Of a stretch of 64,000 nt of DNA, positions 1-8,103 are shown one piece after another. This DNA is from an uncultured Algibacter sp. (GTDB lineage: Bacteria; Bacteroidota; Bacteroidia; Flavobacteriales; Flavobacteriaceae): contig CANMQH010000017.1 in assembly GCA_947499935.1 (NCBI GenBank), forward strand, positions 27,339 to 91,338, given 5' to 3'. Under the pieces are notes generated by a model. The model was not told where the DNA came from. It made no database searches and saw only the letters and a list, made by a program, of their open reading frames with translations. A program made the position numbers and the translations under genes. The stretch's first letter is position 1; every line of letters starts with the position of its first letter.

Positions 1-1
1 A

Positions 2-184
2 CCAGAACTTAATCCTTGTGAGCAGGTATGGCAGTATATTAAAAATTGATATAAAAATCAACACTTTAAGGATATGAAACAGCTAAAAGATTGGTTACAC
101 AATTTTGTAAAACAAATGAAACCTGAAAAAATAGCTTCTATTACAGTTAATCATATTACAAAGACATTTTTACACGTCATTTAA
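2..184 (+). pseudogene. IS630-family transposase, C-terminal remnant
   Basis: The reading frame from base 2 to the TAA at 182-184 gives the end of a DDE transposase of IS630 type. It opens with PELNPCEQVWQYIKN, matching the PELNPxE motif that carries the last catalytic acidic residue in this family, and continues with a basic helical tail (KDMKQLKDWLHNF...). A TGA at 47-49 interrupts the frame exactly after the motif. Reading it as arginine (CGA, one transition away) restores a normal family sequence, so it looks like a nonsense mutation in a dead element. The rest of the gene lies left of the window. Family assignment is by motif recognition; whether the upstream part survives is unknown. 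Confidence 0.72.
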
Positions 185-277
185 TAATTAAATTAGTGTT
201 ATTATAATCTGGCATCCAAAAGCCTAACGTTTTTATAAGAGAATGAAGTTTTTAATCGTAAAAACTGTAAAAAGTAA

Positions 278-1042
278 TTATTTAGCCTTTTTACAAAAAC
301 AATCAGACATCATTTTATATAATTCTGGATGTTTACGTCTAAACAGTTTTGGGCGTTCAAAAAAATACTCTGATGCTACAGCAAAAAACTCTTGCTGATT
401 AGTGCCTCCATAATTTCTAATATCAGAAGTATTGTTATTAATAGCTTCCATTTTTTCGTGAACCAAATTAAGCCAAGGAATAGCATACGTATTGGAAAGT
501 AATATTTTTGGTATACCATCTACATCACCATCTAACTTATCAATTAAATGAATAAATTCATGGATTGCGGTATTACCCTTATCTGTTTTATTGCTAAATC
601 CATGATGCAAGGCTTTACGTGATAAAATCATTTGATTATCAAACCTGCCCGTACCCACTAGACCAGCAATGTTACGTCCTTCACCTTCAAATTCTAAATT
701 AGCATTAAAATTATCAGGATAAATAAGCACTGTAGACAAATTAGTATATTCCCAATCATCAAAACAAAAAACAGGTATAACGGCACTAGCAGTAACAAAA
801 ACAGTATCTAATTCTTCAATTTTAAAACCAACAGCTTCAATACGTGTTTGCATTAAAAACATTCTCATATTCTCTTGAAACTGGAGTTGTTCTTCTGGTG
901 ATAGCTTACTGTAAAACATAACATGTTTTAATAACAAATTATGCCATGTTTTGGGTATACTTATAATTTTTTGAGGTTTACTATTATTATAAAAGAAATA
1001 AATAGCAATGCATACAAAAATTACTATTATAATATATACCAT
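278..1042 (-). CDS. mtfA: MtfA-like zinc metallopeptidase (M90 family)
   Basis: A protein of about 254 residues with one N-terminal hydrophobic segment (about residues 1-18) followed by a soluble domain of the MtfA/DgsA-antirepressor family (peptidase M90). The zinc-binding HExxH is visible as HEFIH at about residues 161-165, followed by the LIDKLDGDVDG stretch typical of the family. In E. coli, MtfA is cytosolic and binds the Mlc repressor; the Bacteroidetes form with a membrane anchor has no established substrate. An in-frame GTG lies two codons upstream (end 1048), but I prefer the ATG at 1042. It follows the molybdenum hydroxylase genes on the same strand after about 100 bases containing a possible terminator, so it is probably separately transcribed. 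Confidence 0.85.
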   Translation of the reverse strand: MVYIIIVIFVCIAIYFFYNNSKPQKIISIPKTWHNLLLKHVMFYSKLSPEEQLQFQENMRMFLMQTRIEAVGFKIEELDTVFVTASAVIPVFCFDDWEYTNLSTVLIYPDNFNANLEFEGEGRNIAGLVGTGRFDNQMILSRKALHHGFSNKTDKGNTAIHEFIHLIDKLDGDVDGIPKILLSNTYAIPWLNLVHEKMEAINNNTSDIRNYGGTNQQEFFAVASEYFFERPKLFRRKHPELYKMMSDCFCKKAK

Positions 1043-1074
1043 AAACACTTTTGGAATTAAATCGAAAAATTAAA

Positions 1075-1120
1075 AAACCTAAGGTATTATTAACTTTACA
1101 TTATGTTAATATAAAGGTTT
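1075..1120 (-). terminator. Possible terminator behind the molybdenum hydroxylase genes
   Basis: An imperfect inverted repeat (AAACC...TATTATTAAC / GTTAATATA...GGTTT) fills much of the gap between the two minus-strand genes, followed on the minus strand by an AT-rich run. It has one bulge and internal mismatches, so it is a weak call. Confidence 0.35.
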
Positions 1121-1144
1121 ATAAATCATGAAATTAAAATAGTT

Positions 1145-3301
1145 CTAACCCAGAATTTTTTTATCAGTATTAATATAACTCATGTAAGGTTGTTTTGTAA
1201 GTCTTTTTCCTGTAGCTTTATAAATAGCATTTGCCACAGCAGCACCAATTGGTGGTAGAGTTGGTTCTCCCAACCCTGTTGGCGCAACATCACTTTCTAT
1301 AAAGTGGACATCTACTTTTGGTGTTTGCCCCATTCTGATTAATTGATAAGTATTAAAGTTTTTAGACTGTGGAATACCATCTTTAAAAGCAAAATCTGAA
1401 TACATCGTATGTCCTATCCCATCAATAACACCACCTTTAACTTGGTTCATAGCTCCCAATGGATTTACCACGATACCGCAATCTACAACACAAGTCACTT
1501 TTTTCACATTAGGCACACCGTTTTCCATAGTGATGTCTGCAATTTCTGCAACATGCGTATTGTGGCAATAATATACCGAGAATCCTTGATATGTCCCTTC
1601 GCTTGTTTTACCCCAATTAGATTTTTCTACAGCTACCTTTATAACATTTTGTAATCGGTCTGGGCTATATTGTACTCTAGGCTTAGGGTTATTCTTAACA
1701 TTTTCCAACAAATCTAAGTGTAATTGAATGCGGTCTACCCCCATTTCTTCTGCCAATTCATCAAAGAAACTTTGCTCTGCACTGGCTAGAAAATTAGTAT
1801 ATGGCGCTCTCCATGCTCCTGTGGATATATTACTACTATAATTTTGAGTATCAACTTGATAATTCTCTACAGCTCCCGCAGGGAAAAAATTAGGAATTAG
1901 CCCATACATATTACTATTTATAGCAGCTTCCTTTAAATGATAACCCGTTAATTTTCCTTTCTTAATAGATGCGGCTATTTTGTATTTAATAGCAGGTCTA
2001 TAAGTACCCGAAGTCATATCATCTTCTCTAGAAAAAACCACTTTTACAGGCTTTTTGGCTAGACTGGATACTTCGGCTGCTTCTAAAACAAAATCGCCAT
2101 ACAAACGTCTTCCAAATCCGCCACCCATTCTTGTCATTTCTAAAAGCACTTCATCCTCTTTTCTACTTAACATTCTAGCGACACGTCTTGCTGTACCTTG
2201 AGGAGTTTGTATTGGCCCTACTAAATGAATCTTTTCATCAGTTACATTTGCAAAGAAATTCATAGGCTCCATACAATTATGTGGCAAAAAAGGAGATTCG
2301 TAAATACGCTCTATAACTTTATCGGATTTAGCAAAAGCTTTATCTACATCACCATCTTTTCGGCGTGTATCAAATTCAGTACCGTTTAAAATACTAAGTA
2401 ATTTTTTATCATGAAATTCAGTACTTTCAGCTTGAGAGTTTTGTTTCCAATTGGCTTTTAATGCTTTTTTACCTTTCATTGCAGCAAATGTATTGTTCGC
2501 CAATACTGCAATTTTATCACCAAATTTAATGACTTGAGAAACACCTGAAACACTTTTAGTTGCAGAATCATCAAAAGATTCTAAGGTTTGTCCAAATGCT
2601 GGTGGTCGTAAAACAGATACATAAAGCATACCTTCTTCTTTATAGTCTAGACCATAAAGAGGTTTACCTGTTATAATTTTATCTATATCTACATTACTTT
2701 TACCTTGACCTATAATAGTAAAATTTTTAGGGTCTTTTAATGTTACATTTTCAGGTACCTCCATATTAGCGGCATCTTTAACCACATCGCCATAACCTAA
2801 TGTTTCTCCTTTATTATTGGTTATAACACCTAACTTTGCTGTACAATCTGAAGCACTAATACCCCATTTTGCAGCAGCAGCGTTTACCAACATTTGTTTT
2901 GCTGTTGCTCCTGTTTGCCTAAGTGGTTCCCAACCTTGCCTAATAGATTGACTACCACCAGCCACTTGGCGTGTATAATTTTTGGTGTCTAATTTTCCTT
3001 GTACAACATTTACATCTTCCCATGGCACATCTAATTCTTCTGCAATAATCATGGGCATAGATGTTTTTACACCTTGTCCAATTTCTGGATTTGGAGAAAA
3101 AATAGTGACTTTACCTTCATCAGAAATTTTAATAAAGGCATTAAAATCATTATAATTTAATGCGCTAATATCTATGGGCGGCGCTACATTTGGTTGACAT
3201 GCACCAAATAAATTAAAGCTAATTAACATGCCACCACTGGCTAAAACCGAAGTTTTTAAGAACGATCTTCTACTAAAGGCTGTTTGTTTTGAAGGTGTCA
3301 T
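1145..3301 (-). CDS. Molybdenum hydroxylase large subunit, Tat-exported (IorB-like aldehyde/isoquinoline oxidoreductase)
   Basis: The 718-residue protein belongs to the xanthine oxidase superfamily, in the isoquinoline 1-oxidoreductase beta-subunit (IorB) type that binds the molybdopterin cofactor. The N-terminus carries a twin-arginine signal (SRRSFLKTSVLASGG) followed by FGAC, which could be a lipobox, so the enzyme is probably exported folded to the periplasm. Recognisable blocks are GGGFGRRLYGDF (about 393-404), GAWRAPYTNFLASAEQSFFDELA, and near the C-terminus GLGEPTLPPIGAAVANA with the expected catalytic glutamate. The 2Fe-2S subunit is encoded immediately upstream (22 bases away). No FAD subunit gene is next to it, which is normal for IorAB-type enzymes that pass electrons to a cytochrome. 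The substrate cannot be read from sequence. Confidence 0.88.
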   Translation of the reverse strand: MTPSKQTAFSRRSFLKTSVLASGGMLISFNLFGACQPNVAPPIDISALNYNDFNAFIKISDEGKVTIFSPNPEIGQGVKTSMPMIIAEELDVPWEDVNVVQGKLDTKNYTRQVAGGSQSIRQGWEPLRQTGATAKQMLVNAAAAKWGISASDCTAKLGVITNNKGETLGYGDVVKDAANMEVPENVTLKDPKNFTIIGQGKSNVDIDKIITGKPLYGLDYKEEGMLYVSVLRPPAFGQTLESFDDSATKSVSGVSQVIKFGDKIAVLANNTFAAMKGKKALKANWKQNSQAESTEFHDKKLLSILNGTEFDTRRKDGDVDKAFAKSDKVIERIYESPFLPHNCMEPMNFFANVTDEKIHLVGPIQTPQGTARRVARMLSRKEDEVLLEMTRMGGGFGRRLYGDFVLEAAEVSSLAKKPVKVVFSREDDMTSGTYRPAIKYKIAASIKKGKLTGYHLKEAAINSNMYGLIPNFFPAGAVENYQVDTQNYSSNISTGAWRAPYTNFLASAEQSFFDELAEEMGVDRIQLHLDLLENVKNNPKPRVQYSPDRLQNVIKVAVEKSNWGKTSEGTYQGFSVYYCHNTHVAEIADITMENGVPNVKKVTCVVDCGIVVNPLGAMNQVKGGVIDGIGHTMYSDFAFKDGIPQSKNFNTYQLIRMGQTPKVDVHFIESDVAPTGLGEPTLPPIGAAVANAIYKATGKRLTKQPYMSYINTDKKILG

Positions 3302-3323
3302 TTTTGAACTATATTTTTATTAA

Positions 3324-3785
3324 TTAACCTATTTTTTTTGATGCTACTTTTACAGCTTCTTCTATACTATTGTAGGCTGCACACCTACATATGTTTCCGT
3401 GCATAGCATTTCTTATATCCAAATCTTTAGGACTTGGGTTATGTTTTAAGAATGCAGAAGCTGTCATGATTTGTCCTGCTTGGCAATAACCACATTGTGG
3501 TACATCGACCTCTTTCCATGCTAATTGTACAGGGTGGTCACCATGTTCGGAAAGTCCCTCAATAGTTGTAATTTCCATACCTGCAGCCTGCGAAACCTGT
3601 AATAAACAACTACGCATAGCATTACCATTAACATGAATAGTACATGCGCCACATTGCCCTATACCGCATCCAAACTTAGTTCCTACTAAATTTATTTGAT
3701 CTCTTAAAACCCATAATAAGGGTGTATCCATATCTGCTTCTACAGTATGAGTCTTGTTATTAATTTTTAAAGTATACGTTGGCAT
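3324..3785 (-). CDS. 2Fe-2S subunit of molybdenum hydroxylase (IorA-like)
   Basis: A 153-residue protein with both iron-sulfur cluster motifs of the small subunit of xanthine-oxidase-type enzymes. The plant-ferredoxin-type cluster is CGCGIGQCGAC at about residues 39-49, with a fourth cysteine at about 61. The helical-domain cluster is CGYC...CRC at about residues 98-135. The length matches the family (about 150). It has no signal peptide and probably rides out with the Tat-targeted large subunit encoded 22 bases downstream. It is the first gene of a two-gene unit; the 255 bases upstream to 4040 hold no gene I can support. Confidence 0.92.
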   Translation of the reverse strand: MPTYTLKINNKTHTVEADMDTPLLWVLRDQINLVGTKFGCGIGQCGACTIHVNGNAMRSCLLQVSQAAGMEITTIEGLSEHGDHPVQLAWKEVDVPQCGYCQAGQIMTASAFLKHNPSPKDLDIRNAMHGNICRCAAYNSIEEAVKVASKKIG

Positions 3786-4040
3786 GATAGCGTGTAAAAA
3801 GGTTATTATTTATAATTAAAACCAACTACCAAAAGGCATTTGGCTTAAAGACATGACTTATGTGCTTGTAAAGTACAAAAAAATGAATGTAAATTCCATG
3901 GAAAACATTCGATTTAACATTGTTTTTTAACAATTACTAACACCCAATAACCAATGATTGGCTATGAATTAAATAACAGAGGTGGCAAAACGATTATTAA
4001 AAGTCATCTTAACTGAAAATTATGTAATGAAAACTTAACT

Positions 4041-4925
4041 TTAATCTTCAACAAAAGTCCAAGCTACTATTCTAGATATTTTATTACCTTGACCCATATG
4101 TATAGTCTTAATATCTGTGGCGCCAAGTTTTTTTAAGGATACATACATACCTTTTACTAAATCTTTTTTAGAGACTAAAGTTGTAAACCAAACACACTGA
4201 TCTTTATACAAAGAGCTTTCATACAAATAATTATGTAAAAAAGCTTTTTCGCCGCCATCATACCACAACTCATTGTGTGTTCCTGAAAAATTTCTAACTA
4301 TTCCATTCTCCTTTTTATCTATAGCTTTAAGTTTCTTAGTCGTTGCTTCTAATGCTTCTGCTTCAGATTTATAAAAAGGGGGATTACAAATAGAAACTAA
4401 AAATGAATCTTCTGTATTTAAAATACCATTTAAAATTTGAGATTTATTATCTTGAAATCTCAAAGAAATCATATCACTTAATTGATTTTTATCAATAATG
4501 TTTTGTGCCTGTTTTAAGGATGATTTATCAATATCGGTTGCCACAAAAGTCCACTGATACTCAGCATGACCTAAAAGTGGATAAATACAACTAGCACCTG
4601 TACCTATATCTAAAACCTTTGTGTTTTTATTAGTATTATGCTTTTTTAATAAATCGGCAATATGATGTATATAATCTACTCGACCTGGCACAGGTGGGCA
4701 TAGGTTTTTATCTGGAAAATCCCAAAAATCAATATTATAATGTGTAAACAATAAAGCTCTGTTAAGTAATTTAACAGCCACTGGATTTGCAAAATCTATA
4801 GTCTTTTTTTGATATTTATTTTCGAAAACAAAGGCTTCTAAATCAGGAAGTACTTGGCATAAAGCCTCTAAATCATATCCAGATTTATGCTTGTTTTTGG
4901 GGTGGAAATTAGTATTTGTCTTGAT
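4041..4925 (-). CDS. rlmF: 23S rRNA (adenine(1618)-N6)-methyltransferase RlmF, apparent ATC start
   Basis: RlmF methylates A1618 of 23S rRNA using S-adenosylmethionine. The body shows the SAM motif VLDIGTGASCIYPLL, the amino-methylase motif NPPFY, and a C-terminal half typical of the family. The first GTG in frame is at 4781, but homology clearly continues upstream: FHPKNKHKSGYDLEALCQ and FENKYQKKTIDFANP are the conserved RlmF N-terminus. Between that block and the in-frame TAA at 4947-4949 there is no ATG, GTG or TTG. The residue directly before KTNTNFHPKNKH is an ATC at 4923-4925, where most homologues would have ATG; ATA at 4944-4946 is the alternative. The ATC start gives 294 residues, close to the usual length of about 300; starting at 4781 would lose about 48 conserved residues. 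Confidence 0.82.
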   Translation of the reverse strand: MKTNTNFHPKNKHKSGYDLEALCQVLPDLEAFVFENKYQKKTIDFANPVAVKLLNRALLFTHYNIDFWDFPDKNLCPPVPGRVDYIHHIADLLKKHNTNKNTKVLDIGTGASCIYPLLGHAEYQWTFVATDIDKSSLKQAQNIIDKNQLSDMISLRFQDNKSQILNGILNTEDSFLVSICNPPFYKSEAEALEATTKKLKAIDKKENGIVRNFSGTHNELWYDGGEKAFLHNYLYESSLYKDQCVWFTTLVSKKDLVKGMYVSLKKLGATDIKTIHMGQGNKISRIVAWTFVED

Positions 4926-5011
4926 TTTTAAGTTTTTTAGGAATATTTACAATAATGTAAAACTAATGATTACAAACCGAACAACAATACAATTACATTA
5001 ACTGAATTATA

Positions 5012-5019
5012 TATCTTCG
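5012..5019 (+). promoter_or_regulatory. -7 element for the HAD phosphatase gene
   Basis: TATCTTCG fits the Bacteroidetes -7 consensus TAnnTTTG with one substitution and lies 14 bases before the start codon. I see no convincing -33 TTG at the right distance. Confidence 0.45.
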
Positions 5020-5033
5020 CAAAAAAAAGAAAC

Positions 5034-5693
5034 ATGTTAAAAGCTGTTATTTTTGATATGGATGGTGTTATTATTGATAGTGAACCTATGCATAACAAAG
5101 CCTATCATGATATGTTTGATGAAGTTGGTATTGATGTTACAGACGAACTTTACGAATCGTTTACAGGACAATCTACCATAAACATTTGCAAACATTTATG
5201 CGACCATTTTGGGCTTTTGGAAACTCCAGAAGATTTAGTAGCCATAAAGCGAAAACATTATAAACGCTTTTTTGAAAGCAACTCTGAACTCGCTTTAATT
5301 GATGGCGTATTCGATTTAATTAAAGATTATTACACTAACGGTTTAAAATTAATCTTAGCCTCTTCGGCATCTATGACTAGTATAAATCAAATTTTTAATC
5401 GTTTTGATTTAAATCAGTATTTCATTGCCAAATTTAGTGGTGGTGATTTAAAACAATCTAAACCTCATCCAGAAATTTTTATAAAGGCGGCAAAAGCAAC
5501 AGGTTTTTCTACGGATGAATGTATGGTTATTGAAGATTCTACCAACGGTATATTAGCCGCTAAAGCAGCTAACATATACTGTGTAGGCTATGATAGTTTT
5601 CATTCAAAAAACCAAAATTACAGTCAAGCAAATATGGTTATCAATAATTTTGAGGCGATAAGTTTTTCTAAAATATCTAAAATAATACCATAA
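5034..5693 (+). CDS. HAD-superfamily phosphatase, beta-phosphoglucomutase-like
   Basis: A 219-residue cytosolic HAD hydrolase. Motif I is DMDGVIIDSEPMH (residues 8-20) with the nucleophilic aspartate and the acid/base aspartate two residues on. Motif II is LASSAS (about 109-114), the motif III lysine is in SKPHPEIF (about 142-149), and motif IV is VIEDSTNG (about 162-169). The helical cap between motifs I and II and the DSEP sequence place it in the beta-phosphoglucomutase/phosphoglycolate phosphatase-like subgroup. The exact substrate (sugar phosphate or phosphoglycolate) cannot be decided. The gene diverges from rlmF and ends at a shared terminator. Confidence 0.88.
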   Translation: MLKAVIFDMDGVIIDSEPMHNKAYHDMFDEVGIDVTDELYESFTGQSTINICKHLCDHFGLLETPEDLVAIKRKHYKRFFESNSELALIDGVFDLIKDYYTNGLKLILASSASMTSINQIFNRFDLNQYFIAKFSGGDLKQSKPHPEIFIKAAKATGFSTDECMVIEDSTNGILAAKAANIYCVGYDSFHSKNQNYSQANMVINNFEAISFSKISKIIP

Positions 5694-5696
5694 AAA

Positions 5697-5726
5697 AAGC
5701 TGTCTAAATATTAATCTAGACAGCTT
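5697..5726. terminator. Bidirectional terminator
   Basis: A perfect 10-bp inverted repeat (AAGCTGTCTA / TAGACAGCTT) around a 10-base loop sits between two convergent genes. The A-run on the left and T-rich flank on the right suit use from both sides. Confidence 0.75.
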
Positions 5727-5750
5727 GATTTACATAAAATAATTTATAGT

Positions 5751-6644
5751 TTAAGCATCTTCTTTTCCACTTCCAAATATTTTCTTTTTAAAACCGCTAA
5801 ATAAAGCAACAGCTCCAATAGCGATAAACTTCCAGAATTTTAATATGACTGCAAAAAAGCCCGCTTTAGCCAAAATTTTACCTGCAATTAACCCGCCTAT
5901 ACCATAAGCGGCTACTTTATCAACATCTGGATTAAAATCTGAATATCTATTACCCGCAGTAAACTCAACGCTATTTAATATGTTATCTCTTTCTTTATTA
6001 AAGGTTTCTAACATATCAATATCCCCAATAGCATTAATGTTTAGATAACCTTTTCTACCTAAAACCCTAATGTTATAATTTAATGTGTTTTTATCGTAAT
6101 CTTCAAATTTAAGCTCTTTGGCCCAATGTAATTTTTTGTTGTCTTGGTCGTAATACGGTTTGGATGCCCAACCTATTAATTCCATAGTAGGATAGCCTTG
6201 TAGGGTTCGCTGTGGGTTAGATTCTACAATATCATTCTGCATTTCTTTTAGTAAATCATCATAATCTAAATCTTCAGCTTCTTCATCTTCAATATAACCT
6301 TCTTCTTCATATTCTATTTCTACAGCATAGGTAAACGCTTCATGCATTGGTGTCATTGCTTCTGGAAACAACAAGCCTAAAGGTTCGCTTGGCGGATTTC
6401 CCCAAAGGTCTGTTAATACTTTTTTACTTTGTTCGCTGTCCAGAAATTTAAATCCGTCTGGTACATGAAGTGTCGCTATACCGCCTTTAAGTATAACTTC
6501 GCCATGCTGAAACGTAAACGAATTATTAAGACTATCTAAACTTTTTTGATAATCCGCTAAATCTATGGTTAGTGAATCGGTTTCTTGTTGCCCATTTACA
6601 ACAATGCTAAAGCATAACAATAATGCTAATGTAATTTTGTTCAT
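5751..6644 (-). CDS. DUF2167 family membrane protein
   Basis: A 297-residue exported protein of the DUF2167 family. It has a signal peptide (about residues 1-18, ending VNG-QQ), then a domain beginning with the family signature GGIATLHVPDGFKFLD. It contains an acidic stretch at about 115-135 (EYEEEGYIEDEEAEDLDYDD) and the family block YPTMELIGWASKPYYDQ. A C-terminal hydrophobic hairpin (about 245-285) ends in a basic tail. Family members are predicted membrane-anchored with most of the chain outside the cytoplasm; no biochemical role is established. It stands alone on this strand between a terminator and the mscL group. Confidence 0.8.
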   Translation of the reverse strand: MNKITLALLLCFSIVVNGQQETDSLTIDLADYQKSLDSLNNSFTFQHGEVILKGGIATLHVPDGFKFLDSEQSKKVLTDLWGNPPSEPLGLLFPEAMTPMHEAFTYAVEIEYEEEGYIEDEEAEDLDYDDLLKEMQNDIVESNPQRTLQGYPTMELIGWASKPYYDQDNKKLHWAKELKFEDYDKNTLNYNIRVLGRKGYLNINAIGDIDMLETFNKERDNILNSVEFTAGNRYSDFNPDVDKVAAYGIGGLIAGKILAKAGFFAVILKFWKFIAIGAVALFSGFKKKIFGSGKEDA

Positions 6645-6707
6645 GATTTGGTTGTTAGTAAGTTATGATTTGAGGGGCATCAAAATTAACTTTTTATTTC
6701 AAAAACC

Positions 6708-6854
6708 TCAATTTTCCTTTGATTTTTTTATTATGTTCTTCAACCGTTCCTTTCTCTGTATAGCTTCTAACTTTTTTTTATTTGTTTTTTGAGCCATTAA
6801 TTTAGAATGCTTAGCCTTATTTTTTGTGTTTTTTTCTCTTCCTTTTTTTGTCAT
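6708..6854 (-). CDS. Small basic protein (48 aa) directly downstream of mscL
   Basis: An ATG at 6852-6854 opens a 48-codon frame ending at TGA 6708-6710. It begins 10 bases after the mscL stop on the same strand, so the two are probably cotranscribed. The product is almost wholly polar and strongly basic (MTKKGREKNTKNKAKHSKLM...), with lysine in about one third of positions, no hydrophobic segment, and a predicted helical second half. Such composition suggests nucleic-acid or ribosome binding, but that is inference. I do not recognise a named family. The coherent lysine codon choice and tight spacing to mscL favour a real gene over a chance frame in A-rich DNA. Confidence 0.6.
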   Translation of the reverse strand: MTKKGREKNTKNKAKHSKLMAQKTNKKKLEAIQRKERLKNIIKKSKEN

Positions 6855-6864
6855 AATCACTCAA

Positions 6865-7308
6865 TTATTGTTTTGCTTTTAATAATGCGTTTTGCTCTTC
6901 CATTAACTCGGTAAGATGAGAAAGCAACTCAATATCTTTAGGGGTTACTACGGTTTTATCTTTAGAATCATGAGCACGATTGCGTAATTTATTCATAAAC
7001 TTAACCACTATAAAAACAGTAAAACCAATAATTATAAAATCTAAAAACGCTTCTCCAAAGGCACCATAACCTATAGAAACTTCGCTTGTAACAATACCTC
7101 CGTTTATATTAGTAACAGCTTCTCTAAGAATGATACGTTTGTCTTGCAAATTAATACCGTCTGTCATTAAAGATAAAGGTGGAAGAAATACTTTTTTAAC
7201 TAAAACATCTATAACTTTATTGAAGGATGCGCCTATTATAATACCAATAGCCATATCCATCATATTTCCCTTTACGGCAAACTCTTTAAATTCTTTAAAT
7301 AATTGCAT
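6865..7308 (-). CDS. mscL: Large-conductance mechanosensitive channel MscL
   Basis: A 147-residue inner-membrane channel that opens under membrane tension during hypo-osmotic shock. The N-terminal amphipathic helix (FKEFAVKGNMMDMAIGIIIGASFNKV) runs into TM1, whose GIIIGASF matches the pore-lining segment. A periplasmic loop (about 45-80) follows, then TM2 (AFLDFIIIGFTVFIVVKFMNKL, about 90-112) and a charged cytoplasmic helix. Length is typical of the family. The small basic protein gene follows 10 bases later. Confidence 0.96.
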   Translation of the reverse strand: MQLFKEFKEFAVKGNMMDMAIGIIIGASFNKVIDVLVKKVFLPPLSLMTDGINLQDKRIILREAVTNINGGIVTSEVSIGYGAFGEAFLDFIIIGFTVFIVVKFMNKLRNRAHDSKDKTVVTPKDIELLSHLTELMEEQNALLKAKQ

Positions 7309-7450
7309 AATACGTTGTTAAATTTGTGATGGTAAATATAACAACATTAGACATTTTTAAGCCTTTGCAAGGAAAATTAAATTTTATGTAGACACCATAC
7401 TTTTACTCATTAATTGTATGTTAGATTAAGACCTAAAAGCTATAAAACGA

Positions 7451-8038
7451 TTACTTTCGGTTGTTTTTTATATATTCCGTTGGATTTAAATATCCATGAG
7501 TATTATTAGAATACCCGCCTCCAATAGGAAGTCCAACTTGCCCCCTTAATTCTAAATGTAAATGCGCTAAGTATTGTCCATTATTATTTCCTATGGTTCC
7601 AATACGGTATCCTTTAGTAACATAGTCTCCTTTTGTAACGTAGATAGAATCGCAATGCGCATAAAGAGATTCAATTTGTGTATCATCATTAAGATAATGT
7701 TTAATTCTAATAACATTACCCCAACCTTCGCCTAAGTCCTTGGCAAACGTAACATAACCATTCGCAATAGTGTATATAGTATCACCCAAGTCTGTGTTTC
7801 CTCCCTTTGCACCATTCCAGTCCTCTCCTAAATGATTATTCTTCGTAAATTTTTGAGCATTATAATAACCTTTAGCATCTGGTTTCCCAACAGGAAAATC
7901 AAATCCGTTAACCTTATTAATAGTATCTTGTTGATTAATCTTTATGCTATTAGCAGCCACATTAATAGTATTCTCATTTTTGGGTTTACAACCATGAATG
8001 AGAAAAAACAATACAGACATTACGATTATGTTTTTCAT
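7451..8038 (-). CDS. M23-family metallopeptidase lipoprotein (LytM domain)
   Basis: A 195-residue protein with a lipoprotein signal (MKNIIVMSVLFFLIHGC) and a LytM/M23 domain over most of the mature chain. Zinc ligands are visible as H and D in NHLGEDW (about 70-75) and in the HLHLE motif near residue 160; the LYAHCDS block supplies a catalytic histidine. M23 enzymes cut peptidoglycan cross-links or related glycyl bonds. Since all the ligand motifs are intact, it is probably an active envelope hydrolase, tethered to the inner or outer membrane. It follows glmM on the same strand after 65 bases, a sensible pairing with a cell-wall precursor enzyme, though co-transcription is not proven. Confidence 0.85.
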   Translation of the reverse strand: MKNIIVMSVLFFLIHGCKPKNENTINVAANSIKINQQDTINKVNGFDFPVGKPDAKGYYNAQKFTKNNHLGEDWNGAKGGNTDLGDTIYTIANGYVTFAKDLGEGWGNVIRIKHYLNDDTQIESLYAHCDSIYVTKGDYVTKGYRIGTIGNNNGQYLAHLHLELRGQVGLPIGGGYSNNTHGYLNPTEYIKNNRK

Positions 8039-8103
8039 GGTATTTAATGCTATTAGGCTAAATTTAAAGTGCTAAAAATCAAGTCAACCTTAAAACCTTA
8101 ATC

